A program made the position numbers and the translations under genes. Positions 47,607-57,588 of a stretch of DNA of 64,000 nucleotides are shown here, one piece after another. The notes under the pieces were generated by a model. The model ran no database searches, was not told the origin of the DNA, and was given only the letters and a program-made list of their open reading frames with translations. The stretch's first letter is position 1; each line of letters opens with the position of its first letter. This DNA comes from Gallionella capsiferriformans ES-2 (GTDB lineage: Bacteria; Pseudomonadota; Gammaproteobacteria; Burkholderiales; Gallionellaceae): assembly GCF_000145255.1 (NCBI RefSeq), contig NC_014394.1, positions 2,480,001 through 2,544,000 on the forward strand. The letters run 5' to 3'.

Positions 47607-48695
47607 TTATTCGTGGCCGGCATAACCGACAACTTCCAATCCAAAACCTGTCATGCTGGGCATCTTGTGCGGTGTTGCCAGCAGGCGCATTTTTCCCACG
47701 TTCAAATCGCGCAATATCTGTGCACCGATACCGTAACTACGCGAATCCCACTGCGGCTGAGTCGTCGCATCGTTCATCGCCCGCGCCAGTAAGTTCTGCG
47801 GCGTCTCGCCGCGATGCAGCAACACCAGGACCCCAGCCTTAACCTGAGACATTTTTTGCATCGCCTCATGCACGCTGGTCGACTGCCCGGACGGCTTTTG
47901 CTCGAGAAAGTCGATGACAGACAGCGGTTCATGGACGCGTACCAGCGTCTCTTGCTGCGGGTTAATTTCCCCCTTCACCAGTGCCAGATGGGTGCGTTGC
48001 GTCGTTTTATCGACGTAAGTGGCCAGATTGAATTCGCCATACGCGGTCTGCACAGGACGAATCGCAACACGCTCGACCAGTTTTTCATTCTGGCTACGAT
48101 GTTCGATCAGATCCGCGATCGTGCCGATCTTAAGGTTGTGCAGCCTAGCATAGTCGATCAGATCCGGCAGACGCGCCATCTCGCCATCGTCTTTGAGTAT
48201 TTCACAGATCACGGAGGATGGCGTCAGTCCCGCCATCTGCGCCAGATCACACCCCGCTTCGGTGTGGCCTGCACGCACCAGCACACCGCCATTTTGCGCG
48301 CGCAGCGGAAAGATATGCCCCGGCTGCACGATGTCGGCCGGTGTCGCATTTTTATCCACGGCAGCCAGCACCGTGCGGGCACGGTCACCCGCCGAAATTC
48401 CGGTGGTCACGCCGCTTGCCGCTTCGATAGAAATCGTGAAATTGGTCGCCAATTGCAAGCCGTTTTCCTGCACCATCAAGGGCAGATTAAGCTTACGGCA
48501 ATGCGCTTCGGTGAGCGTCAGGCAAATCAGCCCGCGCGCATGACGCGCCATAAAATTGATTTTTTCCGGCGTGGCAAATTCAGCGGCAAAAACAATGTCG
48601 CCCTCATTTTCGCGGTCTTCCTCATCCACCAGAATGACCATATTGCCGGCACGAATTTCTTCGATGATTTCCTGTATCGGTGAAATTCCGTTCAT
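47607..48695 (-). CDS. ribBX: RibBX: DHBP synthase with degenerate GTP cyclohydrolase II-like domain
   Basis: A 362-residue protein. Residues 1-200 are 3,4-dihydroxy-2-butanone-4-phosphate synthase (VILVDEEDRENEGDIVFAAE, ARGLICLTL, GHTEAGCDLAQMAGL). Residues about 205-362 look like GTP cyclohydrolase II, but the zinc-binding and catalytic stretch (CHSEC...RCDCG in active enzymes) is replaced by VRVHEPLSVIDFLEQ. This is the RibBX variant described for Proteobacteria, expected to lack GCH II activity. A separate ribA is then needed, and none is in this window. Confidence 0.88.
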   Translation of the reverse strand: MNGISPIQEIIEEIRAGNMVILVDEEDRENEGDIVFAAEFATPEKINFMARHARGLICLTLTEAHCRKLNLPLMVQENGLQLATNFTISIEAASGVTTGISAGDRARTVLAAVDKNATPADIVQPGHIFPLRAQNGGVLVRAGHTEAGCDLAQMAGLTPSSVICEILKDDGEMARLPDLIDYARLHNLKIGTIADLIEHRSQNEKLVERVAIRPVQTAYGEFNLATYVDKTTQRTHLALVKGEINPQQETLVRVHEPLSVIDFLEQKPSGQSTSVHEAMQKMSQVKAGVLVLLHRGETPQNLLARAMNDATTQPQWDSRSYGIGAQILRDLNVGKMRLLATPHKMPSMTGFGLEVVGYAGHE

Positions 48696-49288
48696 TGCAC
48701 TTCTTTCTGCATCATTCGTTCTACATAGCGGGCGATCAGATCGATCTCTAAATTCACCTGCGCCCCCGTTTTTAATTCATTCAAGGTCGTCACATCCAGC
48801 GTATGCGGAATCAAATTCACTTCAAATTCCGCACCGGCGACATGGTTGACGGTCAGACTCACCCCGTTGATGGTGATGGAACCTTTCACCGCGATGTATT
48901 TTGCAAGCGACTGAGGCGCACGCACCACTAAGCGCCAGCTCTCGCCGATATCGTTGAATGCGACAACCGATCCCACGCCATCGACATGACCGCTGACCAA
49001 ATGTCCGCCCAACCGGTCAGACAGTCGCAAGGCCTTTTCCAGATTGACATGAGCGCCCTGATGAGCAAGTCCTACGGTGCAGCTCAAGGTTTCGCGTGAG
49101 ACATCGACGGTAAACTCGCGCCCGGACAGTGTGACGACAGTCAGGCACACGCCGTTCACCGCAATGCTGTCGCCTATCTGCACATCATCCATACCCAGCA
49201 CCTCAGCCTCAACCGACAGGCGCAAGCCGCCCTCACGGTCAACCGCACGGGTGATAATGCCGACATCTGCAATGATTCCACTAAACAC
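48692..49288 (-). CDS. ribE: riboflavin synthase alpha subunit
   Basis: A 198-residue enzyme that dismutates two lumazines to riboflavin. It has the usual two lumazine-binding repeats: MFSGIIADVGII with IAVNGVCLTVV, and HLVSGHVDGVGSV with ITINGVSLTVN. It overlaps ribBX by 4 bases and follows ribD by 2 bases. Confidence 0.96.
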   Translation of the reverse strand: MFSGIIADVGIITRAVDREGGLRLSVEAEVLGMDDVQIGDSIAVNGVCLTVVTLSGREFTVDVSRETLSCTVGLAHQGAHVNLEKALRLSDRLGGHLVSGHVDGVGSVVAFNDIGESWRLVVRAPQSLAKYIAVKGSITINGVSLTVNHVAGAEFEVNLIPHTLDVTTLNELKTGAQVNLEIDLIARYVERMMQKEVQ

Positions 49289-49290
49289 AA

Positions 49291-50391
49291 TTAAACTCCT
49301 TTATCGTCATTTCTGACTGTAACAGTGATACGTAAATCGCGACCGACTTGCCGTACATCCTGCCATTTAAGATCAACGCGCTGATCGAGCGCTGTCAGTT
49401 CGCCCAAAGCCGCTATGCCGCGCGCACTGCTGCCTAGCAACTGAGGCGAGATATACAGCAGCATTTCATCGACGAGTTCCGCGCGCAGCAACGCGCCATT
49501 GAGCACGGCTCCTGCCTCAACCAATATCTCATTGCATCCGCGCGATGCCAGATCGCGCATCACAGCAGGTAAATCCACCCGCCCGTCTGTACCGGGCAGA
49601 AGCACCACTTCAGCGCCTGCCTGTTGCAGGCGCTCAATTTTATGATCATCTCGCAGTGCGGCATAAATCAGCACACCGCCTTGCAAGATGCGTGCGTCAA
49701 GCGGCATGCGCAAATGACTGTCCAGCACCACCCGCTTAGGCTGACGCTCAACGTCAATTTCTCGCACATTCAACTGCGCATCGTCGGCCAAAATGGTGTT
49801 GATACCCGTCAACACGGCACAAGAACGCGCCCGCCAGTGCTGCACATCAAGCCTTGCATCAGCCCCGGTGATCCACTGACTGACGCCGTTAGACAGCGCG
49901 GTTCGCCCGTCCAGACTCATACCGACTTTGCTTCTGACTTGCGGCAACCCGCGCGTCATGCGCGCGCAAAAACCGGCATTCAACTCACGCGCTGCGGCTT
50001 CCATCAATCCGCAATCAACCGAAATTCCCGCTGCACGCAATTTCGCGATACCGCGGCCCGCCACCTGCGGATTCGGATCCTGCATCGCCACCACGACACG
50101 CGCGACACCAGCATGAATCAGCGCGTCGCAACATGGCGGTGTACGGCCGTAATGACTGCAAGGCTCCAGCGTAACGTAGGCCGTCGCACCGTGTGCGGCA
50201 TCGCCCGCATCGAGCAAGGCATACACTTCCGCGTGCGGCTCACCGGCTTTTTTGTGCCAGCCCGCCCCCAGCAAATTCCCGTCGCGCACCAGCACACAAC
50301 CGACACGCGGATTCGGACTGGTGCTGTAAAGGCCGCGCTCTGCCAGTTGAAGCGCCTGCGCCATCCAACGGCTGTCTTCCGCGCTAACCAT
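49291..50391 (-). CDS. ribD: RibD: diaminohydroxyphosphoribosylaminopyrimidine deaminase / reductase
   Basis: A bifunctional riboflavin enzyme of 366 residues. The N-terminal zinc deaminase has [11 protein letters not shown] and the cysteine pair in [14 protein letters not shown]. The C-terminal NADPH reductase has [23 protein letters not shown] and [14 protein letters not shown]. The ATG at 50391 overlaps the nrdR stop by 8 bases. A GTG at 50406 would add five residues. No FMN riboswitch is visible; ribD is simply coupled to nrdR. Confidence 0.95.
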   Translation of the reverse strand: MVSAEDSRWMAQALQLAERGLYSTSPNPRVGCVLVRDGNLLGAGWHKKAGEPHAEVYALLDAGDAAHGATAYVTLEPCSHYGRTPPCCDALIHAGVARVVVAMQDPNPQVAGRGIAKLRAAGISVDCGLMEAAARELNAGFCARMTRGLPQVRSKVGMSLDGRTALSNGVSQWITGADARLDVQHWRARSCAVLTGINTILADDAQLNVREIDVERQPKRVVLDSHLRMPLDARILQGGVLIYAALRDDHKIERLQQAGAEVVLLPGTDGRVDLPAVMRDLASRGCNEILVEAGAVLNGALLRAELVDEMLLYISPQLLGSSARGIAALGELTALDQRVDLKWQDVRQVGRDLRITVTVRNDDKGV

Positions 50392-50869
50392 TTTCAGGCT
50401 TATCACCGGCGCGCGAAGGCGTCCTTCGTACAGCCTTCACCGCATCGGCGAAATCCCCGACATCCTGAAAACTCTTGTAAACGGAGGCAAAACGAATATA
50501 GGCCACTTTGTCGAGCTTCAACAATGCCTGCATCACCAATTCGCCCACATGGCGCGAGTCCACCTCACGTTCACCCAAGGCATACAGCTTGTGAGTGACC
50601 GTATCGATTGCCGCGTCCACCATTTCGGTCGACACAGGGCGCTTATGCAAGGCGCGGGTAAAACTGGTACGAAGTTTCCCGGAATCGAATTCGCAGCGAA
50701 TGCCGTTCTGTTTGACGACCTGCGGCATACGCAACTCCACCATCTCATAGGTGGTGAAGCGCTTATCGCAAGACACACAGCGACGACGACGACGGATACT
50801 GTCGCCCGCCTCGCTCTCGCGGGTATCTACCACCTGAGTGTCGTGACCTTTACAGAACGGACATTTCAT
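50384..50869 (-). CDS. nrdR: transcriptional repressor NrdR
   Basis: A 161-residue zinc-ribbon/ATP-cone regulator of ribonucleotide reductase genes. The zinc ribbon has MKCPFC and [13 protein letters not shown]; the ATP-cone follows ([20 protein letters not shown]). It normally binds NrdR boxes before nrd operons, none of which is in this window. It lies between glyA and ribD, a conserved betaproteobacterial arrangement. Its start is next to a heptamer-array element. Confidence 0.96.
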   Translation of the reverse strand: MKCPFCKGHDTQVVDTRESEAGDSIRRRRRCVSCDKRFTTYEMVELRMPQVVKQNGIRCEFDSGKLRTSFTRALHKRPVSTEMVDAAIDTVTHKLYALGEREVDSRHVGELVMQALLKLDKVAYIRFASVYKSFQDVGDFADAVKAVRRTPSRAGDKPENG

Positions 50870-50875
50870 AAAATC

Positions 50876-50943
50876 AAGGAGCGAGGAACAAGGAGTGAGG
50901 AGCGAGGGTAAATGCTTTCCCCCAATCCTCCATCCCAGATCCT
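50876..50943 (+). repeat. inverted pair of heptamer arrays between nrdR and glyA
   Basis: Left arm 50876-50910, units: AAGGAGC, GAGGAAC, AAGGAGT, GAGGAGC, GAGGGTA. The spacer ends in CTTTC, then come CCCC and the right arm AATCCTC, CATCCCA, GATCCTG to about 50943. The right half (TTTCCCCCAATCCTC, then ATCC units) is almost identical to the copy at 35148-35175. It fills the whole gap between the glyA stop and the nrdR start and could act as a hairpin. Confidence 0.75.
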
Positions 50944-50946
50944 GCT

Positions 50947-52194
50947 TTACGCGCCGTAGACCGGGAACTTGGCTGTCAATGTTTTCACTTGCGCGACCAC
51001 GTTTGCGATCACAGCCTCATCGTTCGGCGCATCGAGCACGTCGGCAATCAGATTCGCCAGCAGTTCGGCTTCGAGCTCCTTGAAACCGCGCGTTGTCATC
51101 GCAGGACTGCCGATACGAATGCCTGAGGTGACGAATGGTTTTTGCGGATCATTCGGAATGGCGTTCTTATTGACGGTGATGTGCGCACGTCCCAAAGCGG
51201 CTTCTGCATCCTTGCCGGTGAGATTCTTGGCTTGCAGATCAACCAGAAACACGTGACTGTCCGTGCGGCCTGAAACGATGCGCAGACCGCGCTCTTTCAA
51301 CACGCGTGTCATCACCCGTGCATTTTCAACCACTTGACGCTGATAGACCTTGAACTCTGGACTTGCCGCTTCCTTGAAGGCAACCGCTTTAGCAGCAATC
51401 ACATGCATCAGCGGACCGCCTTGCAGACACGGGAAAATCGCAGAGTTGAGCGCTTTTTCGTGCTCAGCCTTGGCCAAAATCAGGCCGCCGCGCGGACCGC
51501 GCAGAGTCTTGTGTGTGGTCGTTGTGACGAAATCGGCAATACCAACCGGAGAAGGATAGACGCCTGCCGCAATCAAACCTGCGTAGTGCGCCATATCAAC
51601 AAACAAATAAGCACCTACGCTGTCGGCGATTTGACGGAAACGCTTCCAGTCAACTACCAGCGCATAGGCCGAGGCCCCTGCGACGATCATCTTAGGCTTA
51701 TGTTCCGTTGCCAATGCCTGCACCTGATCGTAGTCGATTTCCTCTTTATCATTCAGGCCGTACTGGATCGCGTTGTACAGCTTGCCGCTGATATTGACCG
51801 AAGCGCCGTGGGTCAAATGACCGCCGTGCGCCAGAGACATACCCAAAATGGTGTCGCCCGGCTTCAACACGGACACATAGACCGCCTGATTGGCTTGCGA
51901 ACCGGAATGCGGTTGCACGTTAGCGTATTCCGCACCAAACAACGCCTTTGCACGGTCGATTGCCAGTTGCTCGGCCACATCCACATATTCACAACCGCCG
52001 TAGTAACGCTTGCCGGGATAGCCCTCTGCGTACTTGTTAGTGAGCTTAGTGCCCTGCGCTTCCATCACAGCACAACTCGTGTAATTTTCAGACGCGATCA
52101 GCTCGATGTGATCTTCCTGACGCTGATTTTCATTCTGAATCGCAGCCCACAATTCGGGGTCGGTGACGGCAATGGTATTTTTGCTTGAAAACAT
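50947..52194 (-). CDS. glyA: serine hydroxymethyltransferase
   Basis: A 415-residue PLP enzyme that converts serine and tetrahydrofolate to glycine and methylene-THF. Motifs are [34 protein letters not shown] and the PLP lysine in [15 protein letters not shown]. The ATG at 52194 is preceded by AGGA at proper spacing. The TTG at 52203 would add three residues and is rejected. It heads the minus-strand run glyA-nrdR-rib-nusB-thiL-pgpA. Confidence 0.97.
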   Translation of the reverse strand: MFSSKNTIAVTDPELWAAIQNENQRQEDHIELIASENYTSCAVMEAQGTKLTNKYAEGYPGKRYYGGCEYVDVAEQLAIDRAKALFGAEYANVQPHSGSQANQAVYVSVLKPGDTILGMSLAHGGHLTHGASVNISGKLYNAIQYGLNDKEEIDYDQVQALATEHKPKMIVAGASAYALVVDWKRFRQIADSVGAYLFVDMAHYAGLIAAGVYPSPVGIADFVTTTTHKTLRGPRGGLILAKAEHEKALNSAIFPCLQGGPLMHVIAAKAVAFKEAASPEFKVYQRQVVENARVMTRVLKERGLRIVSGRTDSHVFLVDLQAKNLTGKDAEAALGRAHITVNKNAIPNDPQKPFVTSGIRIGSPAMTTRGFKELEAELLANLIADVLDAPNDEAVIANVVAQVKTLTAKFPVYGA

Positions 52195-52364
52195 GGCGAA
52201 CAATCCTGATAGAAATTTTTAAGGTCGACAATTCTACCATGTACCGCACATAAAAATAACGCCGCACACTGGCAAAAACGCCATATCACTCAACTGCGAT
52301 ATCATCTCACAACAGATTCGCGACAGCCTAGCCGCAGGGCACGCTACCTATATCAGGCAGAATT

Positions 52365-54542
52365 TCATCGCACCGAAACCCGTTTTTTTGTTGCAGGACC
52401 GCTATTATTCCTGATGAAACACTCAAATTCATCGATGGCTACAGGCTTACTAAAGAGATAGCCTTGAAGAAAATCGCATTGATGCACCGAGCTTAAAAAG
52501 TAACGCTGAGCCTCATTTTCAACGCCTTCAGCGACCACTTTGAGCTTCAAATTATGCGCCAGATTAATCGTTGCAGCACAAATGACAACCGCACTGTCCT
52601 CTGTTTCAATATTTCTGACGAACGACTGATCGACCTTTAACTGATCAAGCGGCAATCGGCTCAAGTAGGCTAACGAAGAATACCCGGTACCAAAATCATC
52701 CAGCGCAAAGGTAATGCCCGCCTCCTTCAACAAATTCATCTTGACGATGATGCTCTCCGCATCGCTGACCAGCATGCTTTCAGTCAGTTCCAGTTTAAGC
52801 CGCCGTGGATTTGCCCCCGTTTCTTCAATCAAACCCATGACAGTCGTCACAAAATCTTCCTGTTTCAACTGACGCGCACTGACATTCACCGCAATGGTCA
52901 GATCTCGCGTATCGTCGCGACTCGACCAGTCTGACAGCTGCCTGCACGCTGTTTTAAGTACCCAGTTGCCCAACGGCACGATCAGCCCGGTTTCCTCTGC
53001 CAGAGGAATAAAATCTGCAGGGGATACTATCCCTCGAATCGAATGACGCCAGCGCACTAACGCTTCAGCACCGGCAACCCGGCCCTCGCGAGATATAACA
53101 GGCTGATAACAAATATAAAACTGCTCCTGCAGCAGCGCATCTTTAAAATCCTTTTCCAGTGCCACGCGAGCCAGTATCGAGGCCTGCATTTCAGGATCGA
53201 AAAAGCGCAGCGTATTACGGCCCGCTTTTTTAGCCTGATACATGGCAATATCAGCCTGTTTGAGTAAATCCTCCGCCGTCTGACAATGCTCGTCAAATAA
53301 AGCAATGCCAATACTCGCTCCCGACTGATACTCATGCCCGGCCAAATCATAACTCTGGTTGAGCGTATCAATAATTTTCCTGCCGATCTGTTTAGCCTGT
53401 GCAGCGGCCTCATGCAAATTACCCGCGAGCCCGTCAAGCAACACCACAAACTCGTCGCCGCCTAACCTTGCCACTGTATCGCACGTACGCACGCAGGTAA
53501 GCGTGCGTTCTGCCACCTGCTTTAACAGCAGATCGCCGATATCGTGGCCCAGTGTATCGTTAATCTTTTTAAACTTATCCAAATCAATAAACATCAGTGC
53601 AACATGACGACCATCCCGCAAGCTGAACGAAACCGAATGACGGAGACGGTCGAGCAACAACCTGCGATTCGGCAATTGTGTCAGCGGGTCATAGAACGCG
53701 AGATTATGTATCCTGTCTTCAGAGGCTTTGCGCGCGGTAATGTCAACCTGCGATGAAACATAGTGCACCACGCTGCCATCGAAAGACTTAACCTCCGTGA
53801 TCGTTAACCACTTTGGATATATCTCACCATTTTTGCGCCGATCCCAGATTTCCCCGCTCCATTGCCCTGTATTCTTGATGCATTGCCACATCGCAGCGTA
53901 AAAATCCGCGTCGTGCCGTCCGGATTTAAGCAAACGAGGTGTTTGCCCAACCGCCTCTTCAGAGGAATAGCCGGTAATGTCTGTGAATGCCTGATTAACC
54001 CGCAGTATGACGCCCTTACTGTCGGTAATCATAATGCCGTCTTGCGCCTCGAAAGCCGTTGCCGAAATAAGCAACTCCTGCTCGGTTTCCCGCTGCTTAT
54101 GAAGCATTTCATCAAGTTCGCTGTTTAAAGTGCTTACCTGCGAATGCGCCAGCTTGATTTCGGCCAGTTCAACTTCGGATTTTTTACGGTAGCGATGCAT
54201 CGCCTCGATCGAAAAAGAAACCAGTAACCCGTCGACTAAAAATACCAAATTCGACCAGGCCATAATTTTGAGACCTTCGTTCTCGAATGAATAAAAAGGC
54301 GGTATAAAAAAATAGGTCGCAAACCCCACCCCCATCGCCATGGCAAGCAGCCCGGCCCGGCACCCCCAAAAAATGGCAGCCAGCGTGATCGCAGGAAAAA
54401 AAGTGACGTATTGCAATCCGGCATCGACCGGCGCAATGGCCAGGCGGATAAACAAGGCAAGACTCATTATTACGACCGTAAAAAGCAGTTCAATCCAAAA
54501 ACTGCTCACATCCCGAGGATCGATAGTCATATTTTTAAACAT
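52365..54542 (-). CDS. membrane PAS-GGDEF-EAL protein (DUF4118-like sensor)
   Basis: A 725-residue c-di-GMP enzyme. The N-terminal 115 residues form about four transmembrane helices of the KdpD/DUF4118 type (LQYVTFFPAITLAAIFWGCR, VGFATYFFIPPF). A coiled coil follows at about 120-160 and PAS at about 160-275. GGDEF is at 361-365 with I-site RTCD, and EAL at 493-495 (GAEALVRW). The EAL catalytic set is complete (NVSARQL, ELTES, DDFGTGYSS, KVDQSF, EGVE). An ATG at 54530 is an alternative start. Confidence 0.93.
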   Translation of the reverse strand: MFKNMTIDPRDVSSFWIELLFTVVIMSLALFIRLAIAPVDAGLQYVTFFPAITLAAIFWGCRAGLLAMAMGVGFATYFFIPPFYSFENEGLKIMAWSNLVFLVDGLLVSFSIEAMHRYRKKSEVELAEIKLAHSQVSTLNSELDEMLHKQRETEQELLISATAFEAQDGIMITDSKGVILRVNQAFTDITGYSSEEAVGQTPRLLKSGRHDADFYAAMWQCIKNTGQWSGEIWDRRKNGEIYPKWLTITEVKSFDGSVVHYVSSQVDITARKASEDRIHNLAFYDPLTQLPNRRLLLDRLRHSVSFSLRDGRHVALMFIDLDKFKKINDTLGHDIGDLLLKQVAERTLTCVRTCDTVARLGGDEFVVLLDGLAGNLHEAAAQAKQIGRKIIDTLNQSYDLAGHEYQSGASIGIALFDEHCQTAEDLLKQADIAMYQAKKAGRNTLRFFDPEMQASILARVALEKDFKDALLQEQFYICYQPVISREGRVAGAEALVRWRHSIRGIVSPADFIPLAEETGLIVPLGNWVLKTACRQLSDWSSRDDTRDLTIAVNVSARQLKQEDFVTTVMGLIEETGANPRRLKLELTESMLVSDAESIIVKMNLLKEAGITFALDDFGTGYSSLAYLSRLPLDQLKVDQSFVRNIETEDSAVVICAATINLAHNLKLKVVAEGVENEAQRYFLSSVHQCDFLQGYLFSKPVAIDEFECFIRNNSGPATKKRVSVR

Positions 54543-54698
54543 ATTTTGAAATCATTTAAATTTTATATTGCTGGTAGCAGCGCCTTGAGCAGCGATGCGG
54601 AACACATCACCACAATGGCATCCGCCGAACGGCTTGACGATGCACCGCTGACATAAATCAGTCAGCCTACAAAACGAATACCCACCGAAAATTATTTA

Positions 54699-56087
54699 TC
54701 AATTTGCCATACGGTAACATCCGCGCCCCTGCTCTTTGGCGACATACATAGCACTGTCAGCCTGCGATAAAAGCTCGGTGGTATTTTTCGCATCACGTGG
54801 ATAGATCGCCACCCCCACACTGGCCGAGATATTGACAATCGCACCGTTTACCTCAAAAGGCTCTGACAACGCCTTAACGATCAGAGCGGCCACCCGCTCA
54901 ACATCCTCGAGCGAATCGATTTGCGGCAAAATAGCAGTAAATTCGTCACCGCCCATACGCGCGACCGTATCTGACTCCCGCACCGATGCCGTAAGGCGTT
55001 CAGCCACCTTCACCAGCAGCGCGTCACCGGCCTCATGCCCCAGACTATCGTTGACCTCTTTGAATAAATCCAGATCAATAAACAGCAGCGCCAGCAAACA
55101 ACCCGCACGATGAGCCCCTCTGATTTCATGCTCCAGCCGGTCGCAAAAAAGTCTGCGGTTAGGCAACTGCGTCAGCATATCGTAATTGGCTTGCCGCCAG
55201 ATAATTTCGTCGGCCTGCTTTTTCTCGGTCACGTCAGAAAAAATAGCAACGTACATTCGCTTCGAGCCATCTTCATTGAACAGGACGTTGATCGACAACC
55301 ATTCGGCAAACAACTCACCATTTTTGCGTTTATTCCACAGCTCACCGCTCCAGTGCCCCATGTCCGCCAAACTTTGCCACATACGCTGGTAAAATGCAGG
55401 GGACTGCTTGCCTGAGCAAAGAATGTTCGGGTTCTTGCCGGCTACTTCGCTTAGCGAATAGCCCGTCATAGCAGTAAAAGCGGGGTTGACGGTAATAATA
55501 TGGTTTTGCGGGTCGGTCACCAGCACCGCTTCGGATGCGGATTCAAAAATTGATGCTGCCAGCTGCAAATCGTCCACATATTTTCGTATTTCCCTGTGGG
55601 ACAATCTTAGATCAAGATGAGCCATCACACTGTCAGCCAGCGTCTTGATCGCATCGAGCTGCTCAGCGCTCAATTGCCGCGGCTGCTGATCGAAAACACA
55701 CAACGTACCCAGACGATAACCGGATTCAGTCACTAGCGGCACACCCGCATAAAAACGCAGATTTAGCCCGCCTTCCACAAACGGATTATCACAAAAGCGC
55801 TCATCCTCCAGCGTGTTGGGAACGATCATGGTCTCCTGCTGCAAAATCGTGTGCGCGCAGAAAGCAACGTCGCGGGGCGTTTCACTTACCTCTACCCCGA
55901 CAATCGCCTTAAACCACTGACGATGCTCATCGATCAGACTGATTGCGGCAAAAGGGGTATGACAAATATAGGATGCCAACTGCACCATACTGTTGAATAC
56001 GGCTTCGGGCTCAGTATCGAGAATACCGTATTTTCTGAGTTCTTCCAGACGTTCACGCTCGTTATGCGGAAGGGGTGCAATTTTCAT
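54699..56087 (-). CDS. GAF-PAS-GGDEF diguanylate cyclase
   Basis: A 462-residue soluble protein. The GAF domain covers about 25-165 (ISLIDEHRQWFKAIVGVE; FYAGVPLVTESGYRLGTLCV), PAS about 175-295, and GGDEF is at 379-383 with I-site RESD at 370-373. The GAF domain resembles those placed before cyclases that sense small ligands or redox state. It has no transmembrane helix, unlike the other four GGDEF proteins here. Confidence 0.92.
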   Translation of the reverse strand: MKIAPLPHNERERLEELRKYGILDTEPEAVFNSMVQLASYICHTPFAAISLIDEHRQWFKAIVGVEVSETPRDVAFCAHTILQQETMIVPNTLEDERFCDNPFVEGGLNLRFYAGVPLVTESGYRLGTLCVFDQQPRQLSAEQLDAIKTLADSVMAHLDLRLSHREIRKYVDDLQLAASIFESASEAVLVTDPQNHIITVNPAFTAMTGYSLSEVAGKNPNILCSGKQSPAFYQRMWQSLADMGHWSGELWNKRKNGELFAEWLSINVLFNEDGSKRMYVAIFSDVTEKKQADEIIWRQANYDMLTQLPNRRLFCDRLEHEIRGAHRAGCLLALLFIDLDLFKEVNDSLGHEAGDALLVKVAERLTASVRESDTVARMGGDEFTAILPQIDSLEDVERVAALIVKALSEPFEVNGAIVNISASVGVAIYPRDAKNTTELLSQADSAMYVAKEQGRGCYRMAN

Positions 56088-56146
56088 AGAAAACCTCTTT
56101 ATTTAGTGCCTATTGGTGCCCGCAACATAAAAATCGCCGCCTGTAA

Positions 56147-57523
56147 TTAAGATCCCGCGACCGTCATGCCTTCCAGCAATATCGAGCCGCATTGCCTTGA
56201 ACCCTGCACGAGCACATCCGAACCCACCGCGACAATATTGCGATACATCTCCTTCAAATTACCCGCGATAGTCACTTCATGCACCGGATACTGTATCTGG
56301 CCGTTCTCAACCCAGAAACCCGCCGCGCCACGCGAATAATCGCCGGTAATCCCGTTCACGCCCTGCCCCAACAATTCAGTGACCAGCAGCCCGCGATGCA
56401 TGGTCTTGAGCAACCCTGCCAGATCAAGCTCACCGCAGGGCTGCAAGATCAGATTATGGTTACCGCCCGAATTACCGGTTGAGCGCAGCCCCAGTTTCCG
56501 CGCGGAGTAACTGCCCAGAAAATAGCCGCGCAGCACACCGTCTTCAACGATGTTTCGGTGCTGCGTTTTGACGCCTTCATCATCGAAGGGACTGGATGCC
56601 AGCCCTCTGCGAATATCCGGTACATCAGAAATCTGAATATGGGATGAAAAAACCGGCTTATCGAGCTGATCTAACAAAAAGGAGGATTTGCGATACAGAC
56701 TGCCGCCGCTCACCGCGCCGACAAAATGCCCGAGCAGACTGGCCGCAACCGACGCTTCAAACAGCACAGGCACCTGCATCGTTGCAATCTGTCGCGCGCC
56801 CAACCTCCGCACCGTGCGTTCTGCTGCGATGCGTCCCACGGCCACCGCGCCCAACAAATCGTCCGCGCTGCGCGCGACGCTATACCAGTAATCGCGCTCC
56901 ATCGCGTCCATCTGCTCGGCAATCACCGAGCAACTCACGCTGTGGCGCGAAGTCGGATAACCGCCGATAAAGCCCAGACTATTGGCAAAAACAAACTGCG
57001 CCTCATGGACATTGACCGTCGCCCCTTCCGAATTCTGGATGCGCGGATCCGCGTCCAACGCCGCCTGCTCGCACTCCGCCGCCAGCTCAATGGCCTTCTC
57101 AACCGACAAATCCCAGGGATGATACAAATCCAGATCCGGAAATTCGCTCGCCAGACTGTCCGCTTCGGGCAGGCCCGAACAATCGTCCTTCGCCGTGTAG
57201 CGGGCAATCGACAACGCCGCGTCCACCGTGTCACGAACCGCCTGAGCCGAAAAATCCGATGTACTGGCATTGCCGCGCTGCTGGCCAAAATAGACCGTAA
57301 CGCCAAGCCCCTTATCCCGGTTGTATTCGATGGTCTCGACTTCACCGTGTCGCACCGTGACAGCCTGACCAAACCCCTCTGAAACTTCAGCGGATGCGGA
57401 CGTTGCGCCCTGTTGCCGTGCATAATCCAGCATGTCCTGCGCGATGCGGCGCAAACTTTCAGCCGAATTAGCAAAGCGTTCCGGCGTCATGGGATATTGC
57501 TCAGATGACATAGGTTTGTTCAT
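56147..57523 (-). CDS. pmbA: metalloprotease PmbA (TldE)
   Basis: A 458-residue subunit of the TldD/TldE (PmbA) peptidase, which matures modified peptides and degrades CcdA in E. coli. Family phrases are SAEVSEGFGQAVTVRHGE, YNRDKGLGVTVYFG, SGNSGGNHNL-like TGNSGGNHNLIL and GQGVNGITGDYSRGAAGFWV. The metal site resides in the partner TldD, which is not encoded in this window. The ATG at 57523 is preferred to the upstream start at 57559. It is divergent from darP, as in E. coli (yjgA/pmbA). Confidence 0.94.
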   Translation of the reverse strand: MNKPMSSEQYPMTPERFANSAESLRRIAQDMLDYARQQGATSASAEVSEGFGQAVTVRHGEVETIEYNRDKGLGVTVYFGQQRGNASTSDFSAQAVRDTVDAALSIARYTAKDDCSGLPEADSLASEFPDLDLYHPWDLSVEKAIELAAECEQAALDADPRIQNSEGATVNVHEAQFVFANSLGFIGGYPTSRHSVSCSVIAEQMDAMERDYWYSVARSADDLLGAVAVGRIAAERTVRRLGARQIATMQVPVLFEASVAASLLGHFVGAVSGGSLYRKSSFLLDQLDKPVFSSHIQISDVPDIRRGLASSPFDDEGVKTQHRNIVEDGVLRGYFLGSYSARKLGLRSTGNSGGNHNLILQPCGELDLAGLLKTMHRGLLVTELLGQGVNGITGDYSRGAAGFWVENGQIQYPVHEVTIAGNLKEMYRNIVAVGSDVLVQGSRQCGSILLEGMTVAGS

Positions 57524-57588
57524 AACTTCAAGCGGTAAAATGACGAAAGGCGCTATCATAGCAGCATCTTAAAGCCACATTGCATACC

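Noticed and set aside
48692..50869. FMN riboswitch before the riboflavin genes
   Set aside because: The rib genes overlap or lie within a few bases of each other and of nrdR, so there is no leader long enough for an RFN element.
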